A model generated the notes under the pieces. That model did no database searches. It saw only the letters and a program-made list of their open reading frames with translations, and was not told where the DNA came from. From Rickettsiales bacterium (GTDB taxonomy: Bacteria; Pseudomonadota; Alphaproteobacteria; Rickettsiales; UBA1997): 6,481 bases of DNA. This document shows, one piece after another, positions 1-6,439 of this stretch; position 1 is the stretch's first letter, and every line of letters starts with the position of its first letter. A program made the translations under genes and the position numbers. The DNA lies in assembly GCA_947455845.1 (NCBI GenBank), contig CANGQE010000080.1:1-6481 (forward strand). The letters run 5' to 3'.

Positions 1-297
1 AACAACCCTGATTTACTAGTACTTGACGAGCCAACGCAATATATGGATATCGCCGCAACACAAGATTTTTACCATATTATTGACGAAATAAGAAAAGCTA
101 ATAACTGCGCAATTTTATTGATTTCGCATGATTTGCACGCGGTGATGCAAAAGACCGACGTGGTGTTTTGCGTTAATCACCACGTGTGTTGCCACGGCTC
201 ACCGGAATCGGTGAATCAGCATCCGGAATATTTATCACTGTTTGGAAAAAAGAGTGAGATTGGGATTTATCAGCATCATCACGATCATAAACACTAG
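1..297 (+). CDS. znuC: Zinc ABC transporter ATP-binding protein ZnuC (3' part, cut by window edge)
   Basis: This is the last 98 residues of an ABC ATPase; the reading frame is open from base 1, so the start, Walker A and signature motif lie outside the window. Visible motifs are Walker B with its catalytic glutamate (LLVLDEPT, E10 of the fragment), a D-loop region (QYMD, 13-16) and the switch histidine (SHDLH, H43). The tail identifies the subfamily: a Cys/His segment NHHVCCHG (59-66) and a His-rich end (QHHHDHKH) are typical of ZnuC proteins that energise high-affinity zinc import with ZnuB (membrane) and ZnuA (periplasmic binding protein). It acts on the cytoplasmic face of the inner membrane. 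The gene is convergent with mrp, and a palindromic repeat begins 21 nt after its stop. A related metal or manganese ABC ATPase is possible, but the tail favours zinc. Any Zur regulation would lie upstream, out of view. Confidence 0.88.
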   Translation, partial: NNPDLLVLDEPTQYMDIAATQDFYHIIDEIRKANNCAILLISHDLHAVMQKTDVVFCVNHHVCCHGSPESVNQHPEYLSLFGKKSEIGIYQHHHDHKH

Positions 298-318
298 AGT
301 AAAAGTTAACCGCGCGGA

Positions 319-449
319 AAGCCCTCTTTGAAAAAGAGGGTGGATGATCGCGAAGCGATCAGACGGGTGATTTATCCAGAAACTTGCACATTTTTAAATC
401 ACCCTTCCGCCGCTAACGCGGCTCCCTCCCTCTTTTTCAAAGAGGGCTT
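319..449. repeat. Compound palindromic repeat element between convergent znuC and mrp
   Basis: This 131-bp element has perfect 22-bp terminal inverted repeats (319-340 and 428-449) and a second perfect 9-bp inverted repeat in its centre (365-373 and 396-404), with imperfectly paired sequence between. Each terminal arm is itself a hairpin with an 8-bp stem (CCCTCTTT/AAAGAGGG) and a 3-nt loop. Further small hairpins sit inside: 346-360 (stem GATCGC, loop GAA) and 409-422 (stem GCCGC, loop TAAC). It starts 21 nt after the znuC stop and ends 5 nt before the mrp stop codon on the other strand, so it occupies nearly the whole convergent gap. No T-run follows the stems, so it is not a textbook terminator, although it could stop or stabilise transcripts from both sides. 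It encodes no protein and looks like a MITE- or REP-like repeat. Only one copy is in the window, so dispersal is inferred. Confidence 0.75.
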
Positions 450-454
450 GCCCA

Positions 455-1240
455 CTACAAAATATTCTCAACAATACTTTCAAAAACCTTCGCAATCCCC
501 GCGTTTTTTAAAACCACCGGCACCCTCTCCTCCGCTGAATCTGCAATCTCCTGCTCAATAGCCACCTCACCTAAAAACCGAATTCCTCTTTTCTCTGCAA
601 GCTTCTTTGCTCCATCCTTCCCAAATAAATATTTTCTCTCACCCCCAACTTCCAAGTAAGACATATTTTGCACCAGCCCTAAAACCGGAACTTTCAATTT
701 TTCAAAACAATCAATCGACTTCACCACATCAATCACCGAAAGGCTTTGTGGTGTTGAAACAATCACCACTCCGGCCAGTGGAAATTTTTCGGCCATGCTT
801 AAATAAACGTCACCCGTTCCCGGAGGCATGTCGATTATCATTACATCAACTTCATGCTTGTCGCTTTTCCAATTCACACTGCGAATTAATTGGTAAAGAA
901 TTTTAGTCACCATCGGCCCGCGCCAAACGCCGGCTGAATTGGCATCGGTCATTGAACCAATAGAAATACATTTTACACCATGCGACATTAAAGGCCAAAT
1001 CAAGCCATCGCGCTGTTCGGGCTTGCCTTGCAAATTCATCAAATGCGGAATCGAAGGGCCGTAAATATCAGCATCAACCAACGCCACATTTTTGCCCATT
1101 TTCTCTAAACTAACAGCCAAATTGCAGGCGATTGTTGATTTACCAACACCACCTTTGGCAGAAGCTACGACAATAATTTTTTTAACCCCGACAACATCAG
1201 GAATTTGTTGCATGAAGTCGGCTAAAGTTTTTTCGGTCAT
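455..1240 (-). CDS. mrp: Mrp/ApbC-family P-loop ATPase, Fe-S cluster carrier (short form without CxxC)
   Basis: This cytoplasmic MinD/Mrp-class ATPase of 261 residues belongs to a family that binds and hands over Fe-S clusters to apoproteins. Visible motifs are the deviant Walker A KGGVGKS (29-35), switch I DADIYGPS (56-63), the family motif VWRGPM (105-110), the Walker B/switch II region IIDMPPGTGD (135-144) and NMSY (192-195). After NMSY, family members usually carry CPxC, which would bridge a cluster between subunits. Here the stretch is LEVGGERKYLFG with no cysteine. Only about 20 residues precede the P-loop region, so the N-terminal MIP18/DUF59 domain (roughly 80-100 residues) found in many bacterial Mrp proteins is absent. 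I chose the ATG at 1240; an in-frame GTG at 1276 would add 12 residues. Neither start has a Shine-Dalgarno sequence, but the extension overlaps the probable promoter region. The gene is transcribed divergently from hflK and converges on znuC. The family call is secure; the actual cluster-carrying role is inferred. Confidence 0.92.
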   Translation of the reverse strand: MTEKTLADFMQQIPDVVGVKKIIVVASAKGGVGKSTIACNLAVSLEKMGKNVALVDADIYGPSIPHLMNLQGKPEQRDGLIWPLMSHGVKCISIGSMTDANSAGVWRGPMVTKILYQLIRSVNWKSDKHEVDVMIIDMPPGTGDVYLSMAEKFPLAGVVIVSTPQSLSVIDVVKSIDCFEKLKVPVLGLVQNMSYLEVGGERKYLFGKDGAKKLAEKRGIRFLGEVAIEQEIADSAEERVPVVLKNAGIAKVFESIVENIL

Positions 1241-1254
1241 TTTGAATTTTTTAA

Positions 1255-1284
1255 TTGAAAAAAGAGTCACGGACACTAGATAAT
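1255..1284 (+). promoter_or_regulatory. Predicted sigma70-type promoter for hflK-hflC-degP
   Basis: A -35 box TTGAAA (1255-1260) and a -10 box GATAAT (1279-1284) are separated by 18 bp, each matching 5 of 6 consensus bases. Transcription would start near 1291, leaving a leader of about 29 nt before the hflK ATG at 1320. On the opposite strand, TATTAT (1285 down to 1280) could serve as a -10 for mrp, but I see no well-spaced -35 for it. If that -10 is used, the start site would fall near 1273, which supports the mrp ATG at 1240 over the GTG at 1276. This comes from pattern matching only. Confidence 0.5.
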
Positions 1285-1308
1285 ATTGTTCTCTTCAAAA
1301 ACAATATT
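1282..1308. promoter_or_regulatory. 9-bp inverted repeat overlapping the hflK -10 box and leader
   Basis: AATATTGTT (1282-1290) and AACAATATT (1300-1308) form a perfect 9-bp dyad with a 9-nt spacer. It covers the end of the predicted -10 box, the likely start site and most of the leader, ending 11 nt before the hflK ATG. It could be an operator for a dimeric repressor or a weak stem-loop in the leader RNA. It is AT-rich, so chance remains possible. Confidence 0.35.
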
Positions 1309-1319
1309 TCAAATCAGCA

Positions 1320-2495
1320 ATGTTAAAAGTTTTTACGAATGGCGGGCCGTGGGGCCCATGGAATAATGGTGGGAGTAATAGTGGAAATAATGGTGGAGAA
1401 AATAAAGGTGAAAAACCACAGAATCCTCAACAAAAAAGACCTCAACAACAAAAACCCGACATCGATTTTAACGATTTCTTAAAAAAAGCTGACGATTTTT
1501 TTAAGAAAACTTTTGGTGGCAATGGCGGCGATCAGTGGAAAAAACTTTCCAGCAAAACTCCAAAATCAATTACGGGGCTTATCGTTCTCGGTGTAATTTT
1601 ATTTTGGCTAACCCTCGGAGTTTACAAATTAAATCCCGATGAAAATGCCGCAGTACTTTACTTCGGAAAATTTTCCACAATCACCACTCCCGGTTTAAAT
1701 TACTACATCCCTTACCCTTTTGGCCAAGTGATTAAAAAAAGTGTGACCACGGTTAACACTGAAGAATTCGGCTTTTCTTCAAACTTAAAAAAATCTGACA
1801 AAAGAAATTTTGACGCAGAAAGCCTGATGCTAACGGGGGATGAAAATATCGTAGATATTGAGTTCCAAGTACAGTGGCAAATTTCTGATATTAAAGATTA
1901 CGTCTTCAATATTGCCGAACCGAATTTAACTATTCGCAAAAGCGCCGAAGGTGCAATGCGTGAAATTATTGCCCGCACTCCAATTGCCGATGTCTTATCG
2001 GACGGTAAAAAAAGAATCGAGTTAGAAACTAAAGATTTGTTGCAACAAACTTTAGATTCTTACGGCGCTGGCATTCGTATTGTGGTAGTGCAACTACGCC
2101 GCGTTGATCCACCTCTACAAGTAATCGACGCCTTCCGCGATGTTCAAACCGCTAAAGCCGATAAGGAGAAAGAAATTAACCAAGCTCAATCTTACGCTAA
2201 CGATATTATCCCCAGAGCGCGTGGTATGGCTTCGCAAGTTAAGGAAGATTCTGAGGCTTACAGTAAGCAAGTTGTAGCTAATGCTCAGGGTGAAGCGGGA
2301 AGATTTGTCTCGGTTTACAATCAATATTCCAAAGCTAAGGAAGTTACCAGAAAAAGAATGTATCTGGAAACCATGGAAAGAATTTACCGCGACATGGATA
2401 AAGTAGTGATTGATAAAAATGCAGGAAAGGCGGGTGTAATCCCTTATTTTCCACTAAATGACATGCCTTTACAGCAAACTAAAAAACCGGAATAA
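1320..2495 (+). CDS. hflK: HflK, SPFH-domain modulator of the FtsH protease
   Basis: HflK partners HflC in an inner-membrane SPFH complex whose bulk lies in the periplasm and which surrounds FtsH and tunes its proteolysis of membrane proteins. The 391-residue protein has the family layout. The cytoplasmic N-terminus is rich in Gly, Asn and Gln (about 7-48, beginning NGGPWGPWNNGG). It is followed by a Lys/Phe/Asp-rich stretch (50-66), one transmembrane helix (about 83-102, ITGLIVLGVILFWLTLGVY), the SPFH/band-7 domain (about 104-270, with the typical NPDENAAVLYFGK and TPGLNYYIPYP) and a long charged helix (about 275-345, DVQTAKADKEKEINQAQ) that should form a coiled coil with HflC. The length is close to the usual 380-420. 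The ATG at 1320 has no Shine-Dalgarno but lies just downstream of a good promoter and gives a normal N-terminus. It is the first gene of the operon, with hflC starting 2 nt after its stop. Confidence 0.95.
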   Translation: MLKVFTNGGPWGPWNNGGSNSGNNGGENKGEKPQNPQQKRPQQQKPDIDFNDFLKKADDFFKKTFGGNGGDQWKKLSSKTPKSITGLIVLGVILFWLTLGVYKLNPDENAAVLYFGKFSTITTPGLNYYIPYPFGQVIKKSVTTVNTEEFGFSSNLKKSDKRNFDAESLMLTGDENIVDIEFQVQWQISDIKDYVFNIAEPNLTIRKSAEGAMREIIARTPIADVLSDGKKRIELETKDLLQQTLDSYGAGIRIVVVQLRRVDPPLQVIDAFRDVQTAKADKEKEINQAQSYANDIIPRARGMASQVKEDSEAYSKQVVANAQGEAGRFVSVYNQYSKAKEVTRKRMYLETMERIYRDMDKVVIDKNAGKAGVIPYFPLNDMPLQQTKKPE

Positions 2496-2497
2496 AT

Positions 2498-3355
2498 ATG
2501 AACAGCAAAACCAAAAAAATTCTAATTACGCTTTCAGTAGCATTGCTCTTATTTGCCAACTCGATGTTCACTATCGACCAAAGACAACAAGTGTTGATCT
2601 TGCAATTTGGGGAGGCGATTCGGGTGATTAACACTCCCGGTATTAAGTTCAAATTACCTTTCCTACAAAATGCCGTTTTCTTCGACAAACGCATTATTGA
2701 TTTAGGAATTGCTGACCAAGAGGTAATTGCTTCAGATCAAAAACGTTTAATCATTAACGCTTTTGCCAAATATCAAATCATTGATCCTCTAAAATTTTAC
2801 ACCACTGTTGGTAGCCTACAAGGCCTGTCCAGCAAGCTTTCTGGTATTTTAGATTCAAGTTTGCGTCAGGTAATCGGCGAAGGAACTTTAAGTGAATTAC
2901 TAACTGAAAATCGTGGTGCGGTAATGACTCAAATTAAAGAAGCAGTGAGTCGTGAATCAGAAATTTTTGGAATTAATATTGTCGATGTGCGCATCATGCG
3001 CGCCGATTTACCGAAAGAAAATAGTGACGCGATTTTTGCCCGCATGCAAACTGCACGGGAAAAAGAAGCTCGAGAAATCAGAGCTAATGGTGCTGAAGAA
3101 GCAGCTAAAATTCGTGCTGAAGCTGACAAACAAAAAACCATTATTCTGGCTCAAGCTAACAAAGAATCTGATTTAGCACGCGGTAATGGCGAGGCTGAAG
3201 CGACAAAGATCTATGCTAACTCTTACGGTCGTGATCCTGAATTTGCTGATTTTTACCGCTCGATGAACGCTTACAAAGAAGCTTTTAAAAGTGACAAAAC
3301 CAAAATGATTGTTTCGCCGGATGGGGAATTTTTTAAGTATTTTGGGAATAAATAA
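2498..3355 (+). CDS. hflC: HflC, SPFH-domain modulator of the FtsH protease
   Basis: HflC is the obligate partner of HflK in the FtsH-associated membrane complex. The 285-residue protein starts with a short basic N-terminus and a single membrane anchor (about 7-25, KILITLSVALLLFANSMF). The SPFH domain follows at about 26-185, with the family hallmarks FTIDQRQQVLILQFGE, NTPGIKFKLPF and the segment DVRIMRADLP (163-172). An Ala/Glu/Lys-rich helix (about 185-240) ends in GEAEATKIYA. The C-terminal signature DPEFADFYRSMNAYKEAF (246-263) followed by SPDGEFFKYF is diagnostic for HflC rather than HflK or a generic stomatin. The length is slightly short for the family (usually about 290-330). The start lies 2 nt after the hflK stop, which suggests translational coupling; only a weak GGA lies upstream. 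degP begins 4 nt after its stop. Confidence 0.95.
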   Translation: MNSKTKKILITLSVALLLFANSMFTIDQRQQVLILQFGEAIRVINTPGIKFKLPFLQNAVFFDKRIIDLGIADQEVIASDQKRLIINAFAKYQIIDPLKFYTTVGSLQGLSSKLSGILDSSLRQVIGEGTLSELLTENRGAVMTQIKEAVSRESEIFGINIVDVRIMRADLPKENSDAIFARMQTAREKEAREIRANGAEEAAKIRAEADKQKTIILAQANKESDLARGNGEAEATKIYANSYGRDPEFADFYRSMNAYKEAFKSDKTKMIVSPDGEFFKYFGNK

Positions 3356-3359
3356 ATCT

Positions 3360-4904
3360 ATGAAAAAGCTCTTTCTACTTTTCCTTATTACAACTTTAAA
3401 TTTCAGCCAAGCTTTCGCCCAAACTAAAACCCTAGCCAAAGTTACCGTCCCCAAAGAAAAAAAATTAGTAATCGACGAAAAATCTCCAGAATCCGCTAAG
3501 GAAGCCATCTCTCCGAAACAAGCCGCGATGACAGGATTCGCCGACACTGTGGAAGATTTACTTCCCGCCGTAGTCAATATATCTACCACCCAAGATGCTC
3601 CAACCAGCAATGGTACGGGAGTTGACCAATCATTGCTAGGCGAGATACCAAAAGCTCCACTACTTGATGATTTTCGCAATCAACTTGAAAACCAATTTCG
3701 TGGCCAACAAAGCCCAAGAAAAAAAATTTCCTCAATCGGCTCAGGATTTTTAGTTTCGAAAGATGGTTTTATTATTACCAATTTACACGTTATTGAAGGT
3801 GCCAGCGAAATTACCGTCAGCCTCAATGATGGCTCAAAATACAAGGCAAAAATAGTCGGCGCTGATAAAAAAACTGACTTGGCTTTGTTAAAAATCACCA
3901 CCAACAAAGAGTTAAGATTTGTTAAATTTGGCGATTCCGACAAAATCAGAATCGGTGATTGGATCATCATTATCGGCAACCCTTATGGCCTTGGTGGGTC
4001 AGTTTCGGTAGGCATCGTCTCCGCCCGCAGCCGTGACATTAATAACGGTCAATCTGACGATTTTATTCAAACCGATGCCGCAATTAACAAAGGCAATTCT
4101 GGTGGCCCAATGTTTAACTTAAAAGGTGAAGTAATCGGCATTAGTAGCGCCATTTTCTCTCCTGCCGGTGGTGGCAATATCGGCATTGGTTTTGCCCGCC
4201 CTTCTTCAGTTGCAGTGCAAGTTACCAAACAATTAAAAGAACAAGGAGAAGTAACGCGCGGCTGGCTTGGAGTATCAGTGCAAGACATGACTGCTGAAAT
4301 TGCCGAATCAATGAAAATAGACAAAACCAAAGGTGCTTTTGTTACCGAAGTAATGAAAGACGGACCGGCTGATAAGGCAGGTGTTGTACCTACTGACGTC
4401 ATTATTAAATTTGACGATTACGACATTACTGAAATGAAAATTTTACCTAAAACCGTTTCTAAATATCCGGTCGGCAAGGCAGCAAAAATCACTATTTTGC
4501 GCAATGGCAAGGCTAAGGTTTTAAATGTAACAGTTGGCAAATTGAAGGATGAAGAGGTGAAGAAAGCAGATAGCAAGGCCTTGGAAATAAAACAACCTTT
4601 AAGACCTTCTGCTAGAATCTTAGGAATTGGCCTAGTTGACCTCAACGAAAAAATCAAAAAAAGCCGCAATATTGATGCGACTATTGATGGGTTATTAGTT
4701 ACAAATGTTCTGACAAAATCAGAAGCTGCGGAAAAAGGGATAATGGCGGGAGATGTGATTTTATCGGCTAATCAAACTCCTGTTAAATCACTTGAGGATC
4801 TCAAGATGATTACTGAAGAGGCCCGAAAATCTTCAAGCAAAAAACTTTTTCTTTTTATTAAGAGAAATGATGCCAGTTATCCGGCGGCATTGACGGTGAG
4901 ATAA
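3360..4904 (+). CDS. degP: DegP/HtrA-family exported serine protease with two PDZ domains
   Basis: This DegP/DegQ-class periplasmic protease-chaperone of 514 residues should degrade or hold misfolded envelope proteins. The N-terminus is a clear Sec signal peptide (MKKLFLLFLITTLN..., likely cut after AFA at residue 20). After a Lys-rich linker comes the trypsin-like domain (about 57-285) with the complete triad: H143 (ITNLHVIEG, where the family usually has NNHV), D173 (KTDLALL) and S247 (GNSGGPMF). The polar insert at about 78-123 corresponds to the variable LA loop. PDZ1 spans about 298-395 (GWLGVSVQDM; GPADKAGVVPTDVI) and PDZ2 about 419-514 (SEAAEKGIMAGDVILS). I chose the ATG at 3360 because it opens the signal peptide; an upstream TTG at 3309 overlaps hflC and would add 17 residues ahead of it. 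It is the last gene of the hflK-hflC-degP operon. DegP and DegQ cannot be separated with certainty here. Confidence 0.95.
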   Translation: MKKLFLLFLITTLNFSQAFAQTKTLAKVTVPKEKKLVIDEKSPESAKEAISPKQAAMTGFADTVEDLLPAVVNISTTQDAPTSNGTGVDQSLLGEIPKAPLLDDFRNQLENQFRGQQSPRKKISSIGSGFLVSKDGFIITNLHVIEGASEITVSLNDGSKYKAKIVGADKKTDLALLKITTNKELRFVKFGDSDKIRIGDWIIIIGNPYGLGGSVSVGIVSARSRDINNGQSDDFIQTDAAINKGNSGGPMFNLKGEVIGISSAIFSPAGGGNIGIGFARPSSVAVQVTKQLKEQGEVTRGWLGVSVQDMTAEIAESMKIDKTKGAFVTEVMKDGPADKAGVVPTDVIIKFDDYDITEMKILPKTVSKYPVGKAAKITILRNGKAKVLNVTVGKLKDEEVKKADSKALEIKQPLRPSARILGIGLVDLNEKIKKSRNIDATIDGLLVTNVLTKSEAAEKGIMAGDVILSANQTPVKSLEDLKMITEEARKSSSKKLFLFIKRNDASYPAALTVR

Positions 4905-4909
4905 TACCA

Positions 4910-5019
4910 ACAACCCGTTGGTCGAGCGGAGTCGAGACCTACCTAAAGTTTATGCTCAATGTCTTAAGAGCCATATCCAACCTTAGGTAGGTCTCGACTC
5001 CGCTCGACCAACGGGTTGT
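4910..5019. repeat. Large palindromic element, 37-bp perfect arms, copy 1
   Basis: Arms at 4910-4946 and 4983-5019 are perfect reverse complements (37 bp) around a 36-nt loop. The outermost flanks (TACC before, GGTA after, at 4906 and about 5024) also pair if a short bulge is allowed. The arm core, GGTCGAGCGGAGTCGAGACC (4920-4939), is much richer in G+C than the surrounding genes and contains a direct repeat of GTCGAG. The element begins 5 nt after the degP stop and fills most of the 160-bp gap to ispE. As RNA it would fold into a very stable hairpin that could end or protect the operon transcript, but no clear T-run follows. A 31-base identical copy of the arm core occurs at 6440-6470, showing that this is a dispersed repeat. 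No ORF is inside it. Confidence 0.88.
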
Positions 5020-5064
5020 GTTAGGTATGTAAGCTAAACTTTTACCAAAACATCCCCAAAATCA

Positions 5065-5922
5065 ATGTCAAAAACTTTTTTCAGCCATTGCCCCGCCAAA
5101 ATTAATTTATTTCTAAAACTAGTAGGAAAGCGTGCTGACGGATATCATGAACTAGAATCACTTTTTGCATTTCTGGATTTGGCCGATTATTTGAAAGTAA
5201 AAGAAAGTGATAATTTTAAAATCGAGATCACCGGTGAATTCGCCGAATTAGTTGACGAAAAAAACAACTTATTCACCAAAATTCTAGATTATTTCGCCGC
5301 TGAATTTGGCATCTCCAAAAGCCTTCACATCCAAATCACCAAAAATATTCCCGTCGCTGCAGGACTTGGTGGTGGTTCATCTGATGCCGCTTTTTTTCTG
5401 CGCGCTTTAAATGAAATTTTTTCTCTAAATTTACCCAAAACAGAATTACAAAAAATCTCCCTAAACTTTGGATCAGACATTGCTTTTCTTCTCGAAGATC
5501 AAGCTTCAATCGTTAAAGGACGTGGTGAAATAATTGAGAATTTTCCTAAATTTAAACCGATTACGGCTTTGCTAATTAATCCCAAAATTTCGGTTTCAAC
5601 CAAAGAAATTTTTGAGAGATTTGACAAAAAATTTTCTACCGAAATCGCTACTGATGAATTATTAAGAAAAGACGTTTTTGATTTGTTAAAAAATTTCCCA
5701 AATGACATGGAGAGAGCAGCAATTTTAGCTCTTCCGCTCATTGCTGAAATTCTAAAAAACTTAAAAAACTGCGGCGCCGAAATTGCCAAAATGTCCGGAA
5801 GTGGCGCTAGTTGCTTTGGAATTTTTAGTAACGAAAAAAGTTTGGATTTAGCGGAAAAATTTTTCGCTAAAAACTTTCCTCTATTTTTTGTGAAGAAAGT
5901 TAAAATTTTATCAAAAATTTAA
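5065..5922 (+). CDS. ispE: 4-diphosphocytidyl-2-C-methyl-D-erythritol kinase IspE
   Basis: IspE is a cytoplasmic GHMP-fold kinase that uses ATP to phosphorylate the 2-hydroxyl of CDP-methylerythritol, the fourth enzyme of the MEP route to IPP and DMAPP. The 285-residue protein matches the usual length of about 280-300. Visible motifs are PAKINLFLKLVGKRADGYHEL (10-30, with Lys12 as the conserved substrate-site lysine), the glycine-rich ATP loop IPVAAGLGGGSSDAA (95-109), GSDIAFLL (136-143, with Asp138 matching the catalytic aspartate) and the C-terminal GHMP motif MSGSGASCFGIF (243-254). The ATG at 5065 gives the standard N-terminus just ahead of PAKIN; no Shine-Dalgarno precedes it. The upstream hairpin element separates it from degP, so it probably has its own promoter, which I could not identify. 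The DUF721 gene follows 11 nt later. The presence of ispE argues against Rickettsia sensu stricto, which lacks the MEP pathway. Confidence 0.95.
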   Translation: MSKTFFSHCPAKINLFLKLVGKRADGYHELESLFAFLDLADYLKVKESDNFKIEITGEFAELVDEKNNLFTKILDYFAAEFGISKSLHIQITKNIPVAAGLGGGSSDAAFFLRALNEIFSLNLPKTELQKISLNFGSDIAFLLEDQASIVKGRGEIIENFPKFKPITALLINPKISVSTKEIFERFDKKFSTEIATDELLRKDVFDLLKNFPNDMERAAILALPLIAEILKNLKNCGAEIAKMSGSGASCFGIFSNEKSLDLAEKFFAKNFPLFFVKKVKILSKI

Positions 5923-5933
5923 ATCCATCATAA

Positions 5934-6413
5934 ATGAGAAAAACCTTTTACGGCCTGCAATCAATCGATCAAAAATTAGCCGGTTTGCTTAAGCCGCTAT
6001 TTCAAGGCAGCAAAAAGGAATTTATCCTCATTAATAATCTAGTCAAAAATTGGCAGGAAATTATTGGGAAGAAATACTCAGAATTTTGTTATCCGAAATC
6101 GATAAATTTGAGGAAGGAAAAAGGTGCGACGGGGAAGTTGACGGTTGGAGTTTACAATTCGGCGGTAGGATTTTTTTTAGAGAATAATTCGGAATTAATT
6201 ATTGAGAGAATTGCTTGTTTTTACGGCTACAAGGCGATTTCTAAAATTATTATTAAGCAGGAACCACGGATTATTAATGTGGATAAGGTTAAGGAAATAG
6301 TGCTTCCACAAAATCAGGAGGATTTTTTACAAGAGAGAATCGCAGAGATTGAGGATCAAGATTTGGCAGCCACTTTGCGGCAGTTGGGGAAGGAGATTTT
6401 TAGGAAGGATTGA
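5934..6413 (+). CDS. DUF721 / DciA-like protein (putative replicative helicase loader)
   Basis: This 159-residue protein resembles the DUF721 family, whose DciA members load the DnaB helicase at replication forks in bacteria that lack DnaC or DnaI. The recognisable core is an N-terminal helical part with LVKNWQEIIGKKYSEFCYP (36-54), equivalent to the family's W-x-x-I/V-V-G segment. It is followed by a strand-rich part, GKLTVGVYNSAVGFFLE (67-83), and the helix-strand ERIACFYGYKAISKIIIKQ (91-109), like the family's INxxFGYxxVxxIxIxQ pattern. The acidic C-terminal tail (about 120-159) is poorly conserved in the family and predicted to be helical. The ATG at 5934 lies 11 nt after the ispE stop, suggesting co-transcription. 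Assignment to DUF721 is moderately firm; the helicase-loader role is inherited from DciA studies and not shown by this sequence. A gene symbol is withheld because DUF721 proteins are divergent. Confidence 0.75.
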   Translation: MRKTFYGLQSIDQKLAGLLKPLFQGSKKEFILINNLVKNWQEIIGKKYSEFCYPKSINLRKEKGATGKLTVGVYNSAVGFFLENNSELIIERIACFYGYKAISKIIIKQEPRIINVDKVKEIVLPQNQEDFLQERIAEIEDQDLAATLRQLGKEIFRKD

Positions 6414-6439
6414 GTCTGTTTCAAGTAATCTAGACACAT

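Noticed and set aside
319..449. CRISPR or riboswitch interpretation of the palindromic region
   Set aside because: There are no regularly spaced direct repeats and spacers, and the element lies between convergent 3' ends, not in a leader.
328..561. Open frame of 77 codons on the + strand
   Set aside because: It runs through the palindromic repeat and then antisense to the end of mrp; its composition is Pro/Ser-rich and matches no family.
1241..1276. GTG start extending mrp by 12 codons
   Set aside because: It has no RBS, adds non-conserved residues and overlaps the probable divergent promoter. It is kept as an alternative only.
2952..3176. Plus-strand 74-codon frame inside hflC, and similar + frames inside mrp (607-906, 1092-1283)
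   Set aside because: They are shadow frames of clearly conserved genes with no recognisable protein features.
3309..3359. TTG start extending degP upstream by 17 codons
   Set aside because: It overlaps the end of hflC and places residues ahead of a complete signal peptide that begins with MKK at 3360.
4067..4402. Minus-strand frame of 111 codons inside degP
   Set aside because: It lies antisense to the conserved protease and PDZ1 coding sequence. The same reasoning removes the other minus-strand frames at 2115-2324, 2479-2694, 2929-3141, 3173-3679, 3680-3979, 4418-4669 and 5499-5789.
4910..5019. Classical Rho-independent terminator for degP
   Set aside because: The stem is far longer than usual, the loop is 36 nt and no U-tract follows the right arm. 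It may still affect termination, but it is better described as a repeat element.
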